A DNA stretch of 64,000 nucleotides, from NCBI RefSeq assembly GCF_023534745.1, contig NZ_JAMHJQ010000010.1, positions 186,001-250,000 of the forward strand. Direction: 5' to 3'. The position numbers were made by a program, and so were the translations under genes. The notes below the pieces were generated by a model, which worked only from the letters and a program-made list of their open reading frames with translations, searched no databases and was not told the origin of the DNA. The DNA is from Streptomyces sp. 35G-GA-8. Its GTDB lineage: Bacteria; Actinomycetota; Actinomycetes; Streptomycetales; Streptomycetaceae. Positions 16,654 through 24,937 of the stretch are shown here, one piece after another. The stretch's first letter is position 1; each line of letters opens with the position of its first letter.

Positions 16654-17915
16654 GCCGCGCCTGCCTTCGTACCGGTCTTCGTGGCTGCCTTCGTGCCCGC
16701 CATCCTGCCCGCCTTCTCGTACCGGGCGAGTTCCTGGCGCGCCACGGTGCGCAGATGGACCTCGTCGGGGCCGTCGGCGATGCGCAGCGCCCGGGTGATG
16801 GCGTACAGCCGGGCCAGTACGGTGTCATCGCTCACTCCCGCCGCACCGTGCGTCTGGACCGCGCGGTCGACCACCCGGTGGGCCACCTCCAGCGCCGCCA
16901 CCTTGATCGCGGCGACCTCCATACGGGCGGCGGCGTTGCCGACGGTGTCCATCAGCCAGGCGGACTTGAGGACGAGGAGGCGCAGTTGCTCGATCTCGAT
17001 GCGGCTGCGGGCGATCCATTCGCGCACCACGCCCCGGTCGGCGAGCGGTCCGCCGAAGGCGACGCGTTCGGTGGCGCGCTCGCACATCAGCCGCAGGGCA
17101 CGCTCGGCGAAGCCGACGGCGCGCATCGCGTAGTGCATGCGCCCGGGGCCGAGCCGCCCCTGGGCGAGCGCGAAGCCCTCCCCCTCGCCTCTGAGGATGT
17201 TCGCCACCGGCACGCGGACGTTCTCGAAGAGCACATCACCGTGTCCGAGCCGGTCCCTGTAGCCGAACATCGGCAGGTCGCGCAGGACCGTGATGCCCGG
17301 CGTGTCGCGGGGGATGAGCAGCATGCTCTGCTGCCGGTAGGTGGGCGCGTCCGGGTCGGTCCTGCCCATCAGGATGATCAGCTCGCAGTCGGGGTCGAGA
17401 ATCCCGGAGGTGTACCACTTGCGACCGTTGACGACGTAGCTGTCGCCCTCGCGCGTGATACGGGTCCGGATATTGCGGGCGTCCGAGCTGGCGACCTCGG
17501 GTTCGGTCATCGCGAAGCAGGAGCGGATCTCGGCCTCCAGCAGGGGCCGCAACCAGCGCTCCTGCTGCTCGGACGTGCCGTACAGGGCGAGCAGTTCCAT
17601 GTTGCCCGTGTCGGGCGCCGAGCAGTTGAACACCTCGGGGCCGATGAGGGAGCGGCCCGCCAGTTCGGCGAGCGGCGCGTACTCCAGATTGCTGAGTCCC
17701 GCCCCCCACGCGCCGTGCGCCATGAAGAGGTTCCACAGGCCCTCGGCGCGCGCCTTCTCCTTCAGCTCGGCCATCACCGGGGGCAGCGCGTGCGGGTCGG
17801 CCGCCTCGGCCAGCTGCCGGTCGTGGACGGCTTCGGCGGGAAAGACATGCTGTTCCATGAACGACCGCATGCGGTCCTGGAGTTCACTCGCGCGTGGCGA
17901 GAATCCGAAATCCAC
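16650..17915 (-). CDS. acyl-CoA dehydrogenase, ACAD10/11-like
   Basis: 421 aa. The blocks MTEPEVASSDARNI, SYVVNGRKWYTSG, PMFGYRDRLGHGDVLFENVRVP, QGRLGPGRMHY, MCERATERVAFG, QTHGAAGVSDDTVLA, and RIADGPDEVH follow the ACAD11 dehydrogenase domain very closely. In mammals that domain is fused to an aminoglycoside-phosphotransferase-fold kinase and works on 4-phosphoacyl-CoA made from 4-hydroxyacyl-CoA. Here such a kinase is the separate upstream gene (17986-18978), 70 bp away. GTG 17915 has GAGGAG 7 nt upstream. The tail has a repetitive Ala/Lys/Thr extension (TKAATKTGTKAGAA). Confidence 0.92.
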   Translation of the reverse strand: MDFGFSPRASELQDRMRSFMEQHVFPAEAVHDRQLAEAADPHALPPVMAELKEKARAEGLWNLFMAHGAWGAGLSNLEYAPLAELAGRSLIGPEVFNCSAPDTGNMELLALYGTSEQQERWLRPLLEAEIRSCFAMTEPEVASSDARNIRTRITREGDSYVVNGRKWYTSGILDPDCELIILMGRTDPDAPTYRQQSMLLIPRDTPGITVLRDLPMFGYRDRLGHGDVLFENVRVPVANILRGEGEGFALAQGRLGPGRMHYAMRAVGFAERALRLMCERATERVAFGGPLADRGVVREWIARSRIEIEQLRLLVLKSAWLMDTVGNAAARMEVAAIKVAALEVAHRVVDRAVQTHGAAGVSDDTVLARLYAITRALRIADGPDEVHLRTVARQELARYEKAGRMAGTKAATKTGTKAGAA

Positions 17916-17985
17916 GATTGCTCCTCTTCGCCGACGACGGCTCGGCGTATGTCCCAAGTGCTGTGGTGTGTGTGGTCGGCCCGGA

Positions 17986-18978
17986 TCAGCCGAGGATGTC
18001 GCGCGCCGTGCGGATCATCGCGGCGATGGTGGGTGGCAGTCGCTCCTGGTCCGGGTCGTGGTGCTTGCCCTCGCGGTGCCGACGCAGGTTGTGGCCCATG
18101 ATGGCGGCCATCTTCATGCGGGCGAGGGCCCGGAACCAGTCCATCCCGGGCAGCGCGGGACGGCCTTCGAGGTAGGTGTCCAGCAGTTCGCTCTCGGTGG
18201 GCAGGCCGGGTACGGCGCGACCGAGCCGGGGGAAATTGCGGTGGTCGGCGAAGAGCAGGAACCATCCGAGGTCGACGCGCGGGTCACCGACGCTCCAGAT
18301 CTCCCAGTCGACGACCGCCATCGCACGCGTGCCGGCACACAGCACATTGCCGAGCCGGAAGTCGCCGTGCAGCAGCACCGGCGGGAGGCCGGGGGGCACC
18401 TCGGCGGCGAGACGACGCAGCAACTCCTCACCTCCCGGGCGCAGTTCGGCCGGTACCGCCCGCAGAGTGCGCTGCCACCGCGCCAGCTCGCCGGCCGCGT
18501 CGAGCGGTTCTGGCGCGTCGAGGCCGGGTGCACGGACATCGGTGTCGTGCAGCCGTCGCAGCACGGAGGCGATCTCCAGCATCCGCGCCGACGCCGTCGC
18601 GGCGGGCACCTCCGGCTCGTCGAGTACCGGTTCGACGGCCTCCCCCTCGGCGAAGTCCATGGCGAACCAGGCGGGTTGCGTCTCGTCGACGGCCGCGACG
18701 CCCGGCACCGGCACCGGCACCGGCACCGGCACCGAGGAGGCGGCCAGTGCGCCCAGCACCCGCGCCTGACGCAGCACATCGTTGCGGCCGATGGGGCGCT
18801 GCCCCGGGGGCACCGCCTTGATGACATAGGTCGCGTCCCCCGCGGTGACCGCGTACGTCAGCCCCGAGTGGCCGCCCGGCAGAGGGGTCAGCTCACCGAT
18901 GAGTTCCCCGGGACGCAGCGCGGCGAGCCGGGCTCGGACCCGTCCGGTCAGCTCGGACACCGCGCTGGCCGCGTTCAT
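17986..18978 (-). CDS. phosphotransferase family protein (APH fold), candidate hydroxyacyl-CoA kinase
   Basis: 330 aa. The Gly-rich loop LPGGHSGLTYAV and YVIKAV Lys are followed by the catalytic HGDFRLGNVL (about residue 200) and metal-binding VVDWEIWSVGDPRVDLGW, the pattern of the kinase half of ACAD10/ACAD11 rather than of drug-resistance enzymes. The end, MAAIMGHNLRRHREGKHHDP, also fits. ATG 18978 overlaps the preceding acyl-CoA dehydrogenase stop (ATGA), and an ACAD11-like dehydrogenase follows. An internal VPVPVPVPVP run is encoded by a GGCACC hexanucleotide repeat. Phosphorylation of a 4-hydroxyacyl-CoA is the proposed role (inference). Confidence 0.88.
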   Translation of the reverse strand: MNAASAVSELTGRVRARLAALRPGELIGELTPLPGGHSGLTYAVTAGDATYVIKAVPPGQRPIGRNDVLRQARVLGALAASSVPVPVPVPVPGVAAVDETQPAWFAMDFAEGEAVEPVLDEPEVPAATASARMLEIASVLRRLHDTDVRAPGLDAPEPLDAAGELARWQRTLRAVPAELRPGGEELLRRLAAEVPPGLPPVLLHGDFRLGNVLCAGTRAMAVVDWEIWSVGDPRVDLGWFLLFADHRNFPRLGRAVPGLPTESELLDTYLEGRPALPGMDWFRALARMKMAAIMGHNLRRHREGKHHDPDQERLPPTIAAMIRTARDILG

Positions 18979-20177
18979 CGGGCCGGCTCTCTGGGCAGAC
19001 CGAGCACACGCTCGGCGAGGATGGTGCGCTGGATCTCGTCGGTGCCGCCCGCGATGCTGTATCCGGGCGCGCCGAGCAGGTGCTCCGTCCAGGCGTAGGT
19101 GCCCCACTCCCCGGTGTCCGCGACGAGGCGCGGGCCGAGCAGTTCCGACACCAGATCGCTGGTGCGCCGCATGGTCTCCGTGGCGTACAGCTTGCCCACC
19201 GAGGCTTCGGCGCCCGGCTCGCGTCCGGCGACGAGAGCGCCGGTCACCCGCAGCCCGATGAGCCGTTGCACGAGGGCGCGGACGTAGAGGTCGGCGGCCT
19301 GCTGCTGTTCGCCGCCGGTGAGTGGAACAGGACGGTTCCGGGCCAGTCGCAGCGCCCGGTCGGCGTTGTCCAGGCCGAGGTTGCCGGAGTCGAGCCTTTC
19401 GGCGGCCAGCACGCTCAGTGTGACGCCCCAGCCCTTGCCGACCGGTCCGAGCCGGTCGGTGTCGGGTACGACCACACCGTCGAGGTAGACCTCGTTGAAG
19501 CCGGCGCCGCCGGTCATCTGCCGGATGGGCCGTACGGTCACGCCCGGCGCGTCCATGCGCACCAGGAAGACGGTGATGCCCGCGTGCTTGCGTACGTCGG
19601 GGTCGGTGCGGCACACCGCGACCCCCCAGGTCGCGACCGGGGCCCCGGAGGTCCACACCTTGTGTCCCTGGAGCACCCAGTTGTCGCCGTCGCGCACCGC
19701 CTTCGTACGCACCGCGGCGAGGTCGGAGCCGGCTTCGGTCTCCGAGAAGAGCTGGCAGGCCAGCTCATCGGTGCGCAGCATGGGCCGCAGCCAGCGCCGC
19801 TTCTGTTCCTCGGTGCCCCAGATGCCGATCGCGGGGGCGACGAGTTGTTGCGTCACGGAGAAGATCTCGGTGCGGTGCGGCACGTCGAAGGCCGCTTCCT
19901 CGGCCCGGTAGAGCTGCTCGTAGTACCCGGGCAGGTCGCGCCCCCCGTATGTTTCCGGCCAGTTGAGCGCACCCCACCCCTGGTCGTAACGCGCGCGCTC
20001 CCACTTCTGGGTGCGGGCGGTGTGTGCACGCTCCTGCTGCCCGGTCCAGTTCTCGAACACGGCGACGGAGTCGGAGCCGCTGCCCCACTCCCCGTCGGCG
20101 GTACGAGGCGGGGCGGCCGTGGCGAGCCACTGCCGGGCCCGCGCGCGGAACTCCTCGGGTTCCGGGATGGCGCTCAT
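18975..20177 (-). CDS. acyl-CoA dehydrogenase
   Basis: 400 aa. FSETEAGSDLAAVRTKAVRD and VLQGHKVWTSGAPVATWGV are the FAD-binding middle-domain blocks; GAPGYSIAGGTDEIQRTILA and ERVLGLPREP are the normal C-terminal blocks. The length and long N-terminus (WERARYDQGWGALNWPETYGG) resemble FadE-type enzymes of actinobacterial steroid and terpenoid side-chain degradation, which often form alpha2beta2 complexes; the shorter gene at 23789 is a possible partner. It introduces an alpha,beta double bond. RBS GGAAGAAG precedes ATG 20177. The 3' end overlaps the kinase gene (ATGA). Confidence 0.92.
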   Translation of the reverse strand: MSAIPEPEEFRARARQWLATAAPPRTADGEWGSGSDSVAVFENWTGQQERAHTARTQKWERARYDQGWGALNWPETYGGRDLPGYYEQLYRAEEAAFDVPHRTEIFSVTQQLVAPAIGIWGTEEQKRRWLRPMLRTDELACQLFSETEAGSDLAAVRTKAVRDGDNWVLQGHKVWTSGAPVATWGVAVCRTDPDVRKHAGITVFLVRMDAPGVTVRPIRQMTGGAGFNEVYLDGVVVPDTDRLGPVGKGWGVTLSVLAAERLDSGNLGLDNADRALRLARNRPVPLTGGEQQQAADLYVRALVQRLIGLRVTGALVAGREPGAEASVGKLYATETMRRTSDLVSELLGPRLVADTGEWGTYAWTEHLLGAPGYSIAGGTDEIQRTILAERVLGLPREPAR

Positions 20178-20208
20178 CTTCTTCCTGCACCTCGATTCGG
20201 CGGAGTAT

Positions 20209-21354
20209 TCAGCGGGACAGCACCGTGCAGGCGCTCACGCCCGGGGCGCCGTACACATGGGTGAAACCGACCCTGGGTTCGCCGGGGACCTGGCGTTCGC
20301 CGGCCCGGCCGCGCAGTTGCTGGACAACCTCATAGACCTGGCGCAGTCCTGAGGCTCCGATGGGTTCGCCGTTGGCGATGCAGCCGCCGTCGGTGTTGAC
20401 CGGCAGTGATCCGCCGATGTCCGTCGCACCCGAGGCGATCAGCCGCTCCTGTTCGCCGTCCTCGCAGAATCCGCACTCGGCCATGTGCATGACTTCGGCG
20501 CCGCTCTCGGTGTCCTGGAGCTGGCAGACGTCGACGTCGCCGGGGCCGATCCCCGCCTGCTCGAAGGCGGCGGCCGAGGCGTCGCGGCTGACACTGGTCA
20601 GCTCGCCCCCGGGGATCCAGGGGCTGAACACCTCGAACGAGCCGAAGCGCCGGGTGCGTACGGCCGCCGACCGCAGGGTGACCGACGGGCCGTCCAGTGT
20701 GCGGGCGGCCTCGGGCGAGCAGAGGACCAGCGCGGCGGCGCCCGCGCCCGGTGAGCAGAACATATAGCGGGTCAGCGGGTCACTGACCATGCCGGAGTCC
20801 AGGATCTCCGCGGCGGACACCGGCGCCCGGCGCCAGGCCTCGGGGGTGCGGGCTCCGTTGCGGTACGCCTTCTCCGCGACGAGCGCGAGGGTCCCCGGGG
20901 TGATCCCGTGATCGTGCATATAGCGCCGGATCTTCATGCCGAAGAACTGTGTGGTCACCATCAGCCCGTCGCTGCCGTACTCCTCCCCCAGTCCCCAGTC
21001 CTCGGGCCGTGGGTCGAAGGCGCCTCGCGGGTGCTTGTCGAAGCCGACGGCGAGGACGACGTCCGCCATGCCGGAGCGGATCGCGTTCACGGCGGAGACC
21101 AGTGCGCTGCCGCCGGTCGCGCAGCCGTTCCTGACATTCACGAACGGCAGCCCGGTCAAACCGAGTTGGGCCACCAGCGTATCGGCGAGCCCGGCGCTGT
21201 CGCTGCCTCCGAACGCGGCCCGCACCCGCGACCACTCGATCCCGGCGTCCGCCAGCGCGGCGTTCACCGCGCCGACCGCCAGCCGGCGGCCGGACGCCTC
21301 GGTCCGGCCGAACGGGGTACGCCCGGCGCCGCAGATCAGCACGTCGACACTCAT
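20209..21354 (-). CDS. thiolase-fold protein, probable acyl-CoA aldolase (Ltp2-like)
   Basis: 381 aa. The first thiolase block has Cys78 in NVRNGCATGGSAL. The block that should read GHPIGASG reads NGEPIGASG, so the catalytic His is Glu (about residue 330), and the final CxG block is only YGAPGVSACTVL. The block QLQDTESGAEVMHMAE is characteristic of SCP2-like lipid-transfer proteins. In the known steroid enzyme Ltp2 such a degenerate thiolase, bound to a DUF35 partner, performs retro-aldol cleavage. Here the DUF35 gene is immediately upstream with an ATGA overlap (21351-21354), so retro-aldol or similar C-C cleavage is the favoured role. Confidence 0.87.
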   Translation of the reverse strand: MSVDVLICGAGRTPFGRTEASGRRLAVGAVNAALADAGIEWSRVRAAFGGSDSAGLADTLVAQLGLTGLPFVNVRNGCATGGSALVSAVNAIRSGMADVVLAVGFDKHPRGAFDPRPEDWGLGEEYGSDGLMVTTQFFGMKIRRYMHDHGITPGTLALVAEKAYRNGARTPEAWRRAPVSAAEILDSGMVSDPLTRYMFCSPGAGAAALVLCSPEAARTLDGPSVTLRSAAVRTRRFGSFEVFSPWIPGGELTSVSRDASAAAFEQAGIGPGDVDVCQLQDTESGAEVMHMAECGFCEDGEQERLIASGATDIGGSLPVNTDGGCIANGEPIGASGLRQVYEVVQQLRGRAGERQVPGEPRVGFTHVYGAPGVSACTVLSR

Positions 21355-21731
21355 GAGCCCTCCTCACGGCCGGTGGTGGGGCGGGCCCGCGGCACCCCGT
21401 CCCCCGCGGTCACCGTGAGGGGCATACCGATCCGGATCTCGTCGAGGTCGTCGACGTCGAGTACCGCCGCCACCCGTACGCCCTCCGTCAGCTCGACATA
21501 GCCGAGCGCGAACGGTACGAAGCCGCCCGACGGCGCTTGGTACGGCGGCGACTTGGGCGCGTACCGCTGCACCGTCCACGTCCACAGCGCCCCGCCGCCC
21601 GCCAGGGCCGCCGGGGAGGCGGGCCCCCCGCAGCGTGGGCACGCCTCGTCCGCGGGGTAGACCGCCACCGAGCAGCCGGAGCACCGCGAGCCCGGAAGCC
21701 CCGCGGCCGGATTCCGCGGCTCCCCGGTCAT
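21351..21731 (-). CDS. Zn-ribbon OB-fold protein (DUF35), partner of the thiolase-like protein
   Basis: 126 aa. A rubredoxin-like zinc ribbon is visible: CSGC at about residues 17-20 and CPRC at about 31-34. An OB-fold then runs from ALWTWTVQRY to the C-terminus (AALDVDDLDEIRIGMPL-like). DUF35 proteins bind thiolase-fold lipid-transfer proteins and are required for their CoA-substrate chemistry. ATG 21731 lies 5 bp after the crotonase stop, and the stop overlaps the thiolase start (ATGA). This pairing strongly supports a functional heterocomplex. Confidence 0.9.
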   Translation of the reverse strand: MTGEPRNPAAGLPGSRCSGCSVAVYPADEACPRCGGPASPAALAGGGALWTWTVQRYAPKSPPYQAPSGGFVPFALGYVELTEGVRVAAVLDVDDLDEIRIGMPLTVTAGDGVPRARPTTGREEGS

Positions 21732-21736
21732 CCGGC

Positions 21737-22525
21737 TCAGCGCCCCCACCACTTCGGTTCCCGCTTCTCCAGGAACGCCGAGACTCCCTCGTTCGCGTCC
21801 TCGGAGTTGAGCGCCACGCCCACGGCGAGGTGCTCCATCACCATCAGCGACTGGGTGTCGGCGTCCAGACTCCGGTCGATCGTCATCTTGGTGAGCCACA
21901 TCGTGAACGGGCTCTTGTCGATGAGGTCGCCGATGAAGTCCTGGACCGTCTCGTCCAGCTTGTCGGCCGGGGCCGACCTGTTGATCAGGCCGAACTCGGC
22001 GGCCTCGGTGCCGGACAGCAGTTTGCCGGTGAGCATCAGTTCCTTGGTCTTGCGGATGCCGATCATGCGCGGCACCCGGTAGATCGGGCCGGCCCCGCCG
22101 AACAGCGCGCGGCGGATGTGGAAGTCACCGATCTTGGCGTCGTCCGCGGCGATGGCGAAGTCGCAGGAGATCATGATCTCGAAGCCGCCCGCGGTGACAT
22201 GGCCCTCCAGGACCGCGACCGAGGGGGTCTTCATCGAGTAGAGACGGTCGCACACCTTCGCGGACTTGACCGCGACATCGATGGCGTTGGACTTGCCGAC
22301 GTACTCCGCCTTCAGGCTGTCGAGGTCGAAGCCCGAGCAGAAGGTGCCGCCGCGACCGCGGACCACCAGCACGCGCAGCTCGGGGTCCGCGTCGACCTCG
22401 GTGATGATCTCGTCGAGCCGGTCCAGGATCGGCACCGTGACGCAGTTCTTCTTCCAGGGGCGGTTGAGCCAGACACGGGCGACATGGCCGTCGCGCTCGA
22501 ACTGGATCTCGTCTTCCACTGCCAT
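21737..22525 (-). CDS. enoyl-CoA hydratase family protein
   Basis: 262 aa crotonase-fold protein. The first oxyanion block is GGTFCSGFDLDSL, the second EGHVTAGGFEIMISCDFAIA; then IGDFHIRRALFGGAGPIYRVP and the GLI helix. It probably hydrates an enoyl-CoA made by the dehydrogenases in the same operon. The catalytic Glu positions are not clear, so a hydrolase or isomerase role is possible. ATG 22525 is preceded by GGAGG. Operator S3 lies 17 bp upstream, so this is the first gene of the nine-gene run down to 14259. Confidence 0.9.
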   Translation of the reverse strand: MAVEDEIQFERDGHVARVWLNRPWKKNCVTVPILDRLDEIITEVDADPELRVLVVRGRGGTFCSGFDLDSLKAEYVGKSNAIDVAVKSAKVCDRLYSMKTPSVAVLEGHVTAGGFEIMISCDFAIAADDAKIGDFHIRRALFGGAGPIYRVPRMIGIRKTKELMLTGKLLSGTEAAEFGLINRSAPADKLDETVQDFIGDLIDKSPFTMWLTKMTIDRSLDADTQSLMVMEHLAVGVALNSEDANEGVSAFLEKREPKWWGR

Positions 22526-22541
22526 CTCCGAACCTCCAAAC

Positions 22542-22554
22542 TGAACTGAATTCA
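22542..22554. promoter_or_regulatory. regulon operator S3
   Basis: TGAACTGAATTCA: a 13-bp dyad with one mismatch (TGAACT-G-AATTCA), the closest to the perfect palindrome in the set. It is 17 bp upstream of the crotonase start at 22525. Confidence 0.72.
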
Positions 22555-22635
22555 CTACGAGTGTGGGGAGCGGGTGATCCACTGTCAACCCCCTCATCGA
22601 GATCGGCCCGGCGATGCCCCTTGGGACCCGCCAGG

Positions 22636-23691
22636 TCAACCGCCGCTCTCCACCGGGATGTCGACGAGAACCTTGAGCCGCCGCCCGTCGCGGACGTCGT
22701 GCAGCCCCGCGCGGGCGTCGGCGAGCGGGATGTGGTCGAGCCAGCCGTCCGTCGGGTAGTGCCCGGCGGCCATCTGCTCGATGACCCGCTCGAAGACGCC
22801 GTCGGGGTACGCCTCGCAGCCCAGCAGGGCGAGTTCGGCCAGGCGCACCACGGAGGCGTCGATGGCGACCGGGCCCGAGTACAGCGCCACCATCACGACC
22901 GGCGAGCGGGCGGCCACCGAGCGGATGGCGGTGTCCAGCGCCTCCGGCCGGCCCGCGCACTCGATGGCGGTGTCCACACCACGCCCCCGGGTGTGCCGCA
23001 TCACCCGCTCGACCACATCGTCCGCGCCGGGATCGAGTACGCGGGCGCCATGCCGCCGTGCCGCCGCACGACGGGACGGCGAGGGCTCCACCACGACCAC
23101 GTCGTGGACGCCGTGCGCCCTGAGCGCGAACAGCGCGCCCATCCCCACCGCGCCCGCCCCCGTCACCAGCGCGCTGCCGCCGGCGCGCACGCGGGCCCGC
23201 TCCACGGCGTTCAGGGCCACCGCCATGGGCTCGACCAACGCGCCCTGTTCCAGCGAAAGGCCGTCGGGCAGCAGATGCACGGAGCCGGCCGGCGCGAGGA
23301 CGTACTGGGCGAGTCCACCGCCAGGAGAGGTCACCCCGATCGCCGCCAGGGCCGTGCACAGATGGGAGAGTCCGGATGCGCAGCGCGGGCAGACCCCGCA
23401 GGTGCGGATCGGCCGTACGCAGACCCGGTCGCCGGGCGCGACCCGGTCGACGCCATCGCCGCGGGACACCACGGTCCCCGCGAACTCGTGCCCCAGCGTC
23501 TGCGGCAGGGTGGCACCGGTCAGCGGGTTGGGTTCGTGCGTGGCACGGGGCGTCTCGAAGTACTCGTGCACATCGGTGCCGCAGATCCCCGCGTATGCCA
23601 CGCGGATCTTCACCTCGCCAGGACCCGCCTCGGGTTCGGGCATCTCCTCGATCCGCAGGTCCTCGGCTCCGTACAGCCTGGCGGCCAGCAT
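22636..23691 (-). CDS. zinc-dependent alcohol dehydrogenase (MDR), threonine/sorbitol-type
   Basis: 351 aa. Catalytic zinc: GICGTDVHEY (Cys37) and GHEFAG; structural zinc lobe RTCGVCPRCASGLSHLC; NAD loop LVTGAGAVGMGAL. The overall form is that of L-threonine/2,3-butanediol dehydrogenases. It oxidises a secondary alcohol with NAD+. Two adjacent ATGs (23694, 23691) follow AGGGGG; 23691 has better spacing. Operator S4 lies 75 bp upstream. Confidence 0.9.
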   Translation of the reverse strand: MLAARLYGAEDLRIEEMPEPEAGPGEVKIRVAYAGICGTDVHEYFETPRATHEPNPLTGATLPQTLGHEFAGTVVSRGDGVDRVAPGDRVCVRPIRTCGVCPRCASGLSHLCTALAAIGVTSPGGGLAQYVLAPAGSVHLLPDGLSLEQGALVEPMAVALNAVERARVRAGGSALVTGAGAVGMGALFALRAHGVHDVVVVEPSPSRRAAARRHGARVLDPGADDVVERVMRHTRGRGVDTAIECAGRPEALDTAIRSVAARSPVVMVALYSGPVAIDASVVRLAELALLGCEAYPDGVFERVIEQMAAGHYPTDGWLDHIPLADARAGLHDVRDGRRLKVLVDIPVESGG

Positions 23692-23740
23692 CATTCCCCC
23701 TCGGGATCGCCTCCGTCCGGCACCCTGAGCGCGCCGGCAC

Positions 23741-23768
23741 ACTGAAGGACTCGAACTGAAGGACTCGA
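23741..23768. repeat. 14-bp direct repeat, two copies
   Basis: ACTGAAGGACTCGA at 23741-23754 and 23755-23768, followed by the related ACTGAATTGACTTCG at 23769-23783. Operator S4 spans the second junction. Confidence 0.9.
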
Positions 23769-23778
23769 ACTGAATTGA
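23766..23778. promoter_or_regulatory. regulon operator S4
   Basis: CGAACTGAATTGA, a member of the TGAACT-S-AnTTCA set, upstream of the alcohol dehydrogenase (start 23691) and just past the stop of the acyl-CoA dehydrogenase at 23789. Confidence 0.58.
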
Positions 23779-23788
23779 CTTCGTTCGC

Positions 23789-24922
23789 TCAGCCGGGGGC
23801 CCGGGAGGTGAGACCGACGAGTCCGGCGAGGCGGGCGCGGTGCCCGCCAGCGGTACCGAACAACACCTCAGCGCTGCGTGCCCGTCGCACGTACAGGTGC
23901 GCCGGATGCTCCCAGGTGAAGCCGATCCCGCCGTGCAGTTGGACGTACTCGGCCGTCGCGAAGCGGAAGGTCTCGGAGCAGACCACGGCGGCGGCTCCGG
24001 CGGCCACCGGAAGCTGCGGCGACGCGAGGGCGACACAGGCGGTCGCGTACGCGGACGCGGAGCGCGCCGCCTCAAGGGCGACCAGTACATCGGCCAGCCG
24101 GTGCTTGACCGCCTGGAAGGAGCCGATGGGGCGCCCGAACTGGCGGCGCTCCTTGACGAATTGGACCGTGGCGTCCAGTACGCGGCTGCTGCCGCCGACC
24201 TGCTCTGCCGCGAGCGCGGCCCGACCGGCGTCGAGGGTCGCCGCCACCCCGCCCGACTCACCCACGAGCGTGGCGGGTGCGCCACGGAACTCCACGAGCG
24301 CCTGGCGGCGCGTCTCGTCCAGGACACGGCGCGGTGTCCGCGCGCAGCTGTCCGCGGCCGGCTCGCAGGCGAACAACCGGGCCCCGTCGGGTGTCCGGGC
24401 CCGCACCAGGATCAGATCCGCACCGGCGCCGTCGAGCACGAAGTCCGCCGCACCACGCAGCACCCATCCCGCACTCCCCCGCTCGGCGCCGATGCCGGGC
24501 TCGCCACCGTGGAAGCCGGCCACGGTCGCGGTGAGCGTGCCGTCCGCGATCCGCGGCAGGTAGCGCTCGCACGCCCGCCGGTCCCCGTTGGTCAGCAGGG
24601 TGTGCGCGGCGAGAACCACCGTGGGCAGCAGCGGGGCGCAGCACAGCGCGCGCCCGGACTCCTCCAGGGCCACGGCGAGTTCCGCGAAGGTGCAGCCGGA
24701 CCCGCCGTACTCCTCGGGAATCGCCAGCCCGTGCACACCGATCTCGCCCGCCATCCGCGCCCACAGCGCTTCGTCGTGCCCGCGCGGGGTGGCCAGGTGC
24801 TCGCGGACGTCCTCGGGCTCGCTCACCGCGGTGAAGAAGTCCCTGAGAACGGCGCGGAGTTCCCGTTGTTCCTCGGTCTCGGACAGCAGTTGGGGGTCGA
24901 TCTCCGGGTGACGGGGGTGCAT
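23789..24922 (-). CDS. acyl-CoA dehydrogenase, short/heteromer-type subunit
   Basis: 377 aa. N-terminal IPEEYGGSGCTFAELAVALEE, C-terminal QFVKERRQFGRPIGSFQAVK and YVQLHGGIGFTWEHPAHLYVRRA. The middle domain is divergent: the usual SETEAGSD-type FAD loop is replaced by TATVAGFHGGEPGIGAERGS. This pattern is that of the second subunits of actinobacterial FadE heterotetramers. It is probably a partner of the enzyme at 18975. ATG 24922 has GGAG upstream. The reading frame continues upstream through three 20-bp repeats, which I do not take as coding. Confidence 0.88.
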   Translation of the reverse strand: MHPRHPEIDPQLLSETEEQRELRAVLRDFFTAVSEPEDVREHLATPRGHDEALWARMAGEIGVHGLAIPEEYGGSGCTFAELAVALEESGRALCCAPLLPTVVLAAHTLLTNGDRRACERYLPRIADGTLTATVAGFHGGEPGIGAERGSAGWVLRGAADFVLDGAGADLILVRARTPDGARLFACEPAADSCARTPRRVLDETRRQALVEFRGAPATLVGESGGVAATLDAGRAALAAEQVGGSSRVLDATVQFVKERRQFGRPIGSFQAVKHRLADVLVALEAARSASAYATACVALASPQLPVAAGAAAVVCSETFRFATAEYVQLHGGIGFTWEHPAHLYVRRARSAEVLFGTAGGHRARLAGLVGLTSRAPG

Positions 24923-24937
24923 GGCGTCTCCATCGTG

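Noticed and set aside
15095-16828. A 577-codon frame that appears to fuse two SDRs
   Set aside because: Its first half is an off-frame reading of the SDR at 15877; only the second half is the SDR that starts at GTG 15880.
17986-18978. Aminoglycoside resistance gene
   Set aside because: The fold is that of aminoglycoside phosphotransferases, but the blocks match the ACAD10/11 kinase domain and the gene sits within an acyl-CoA operon.
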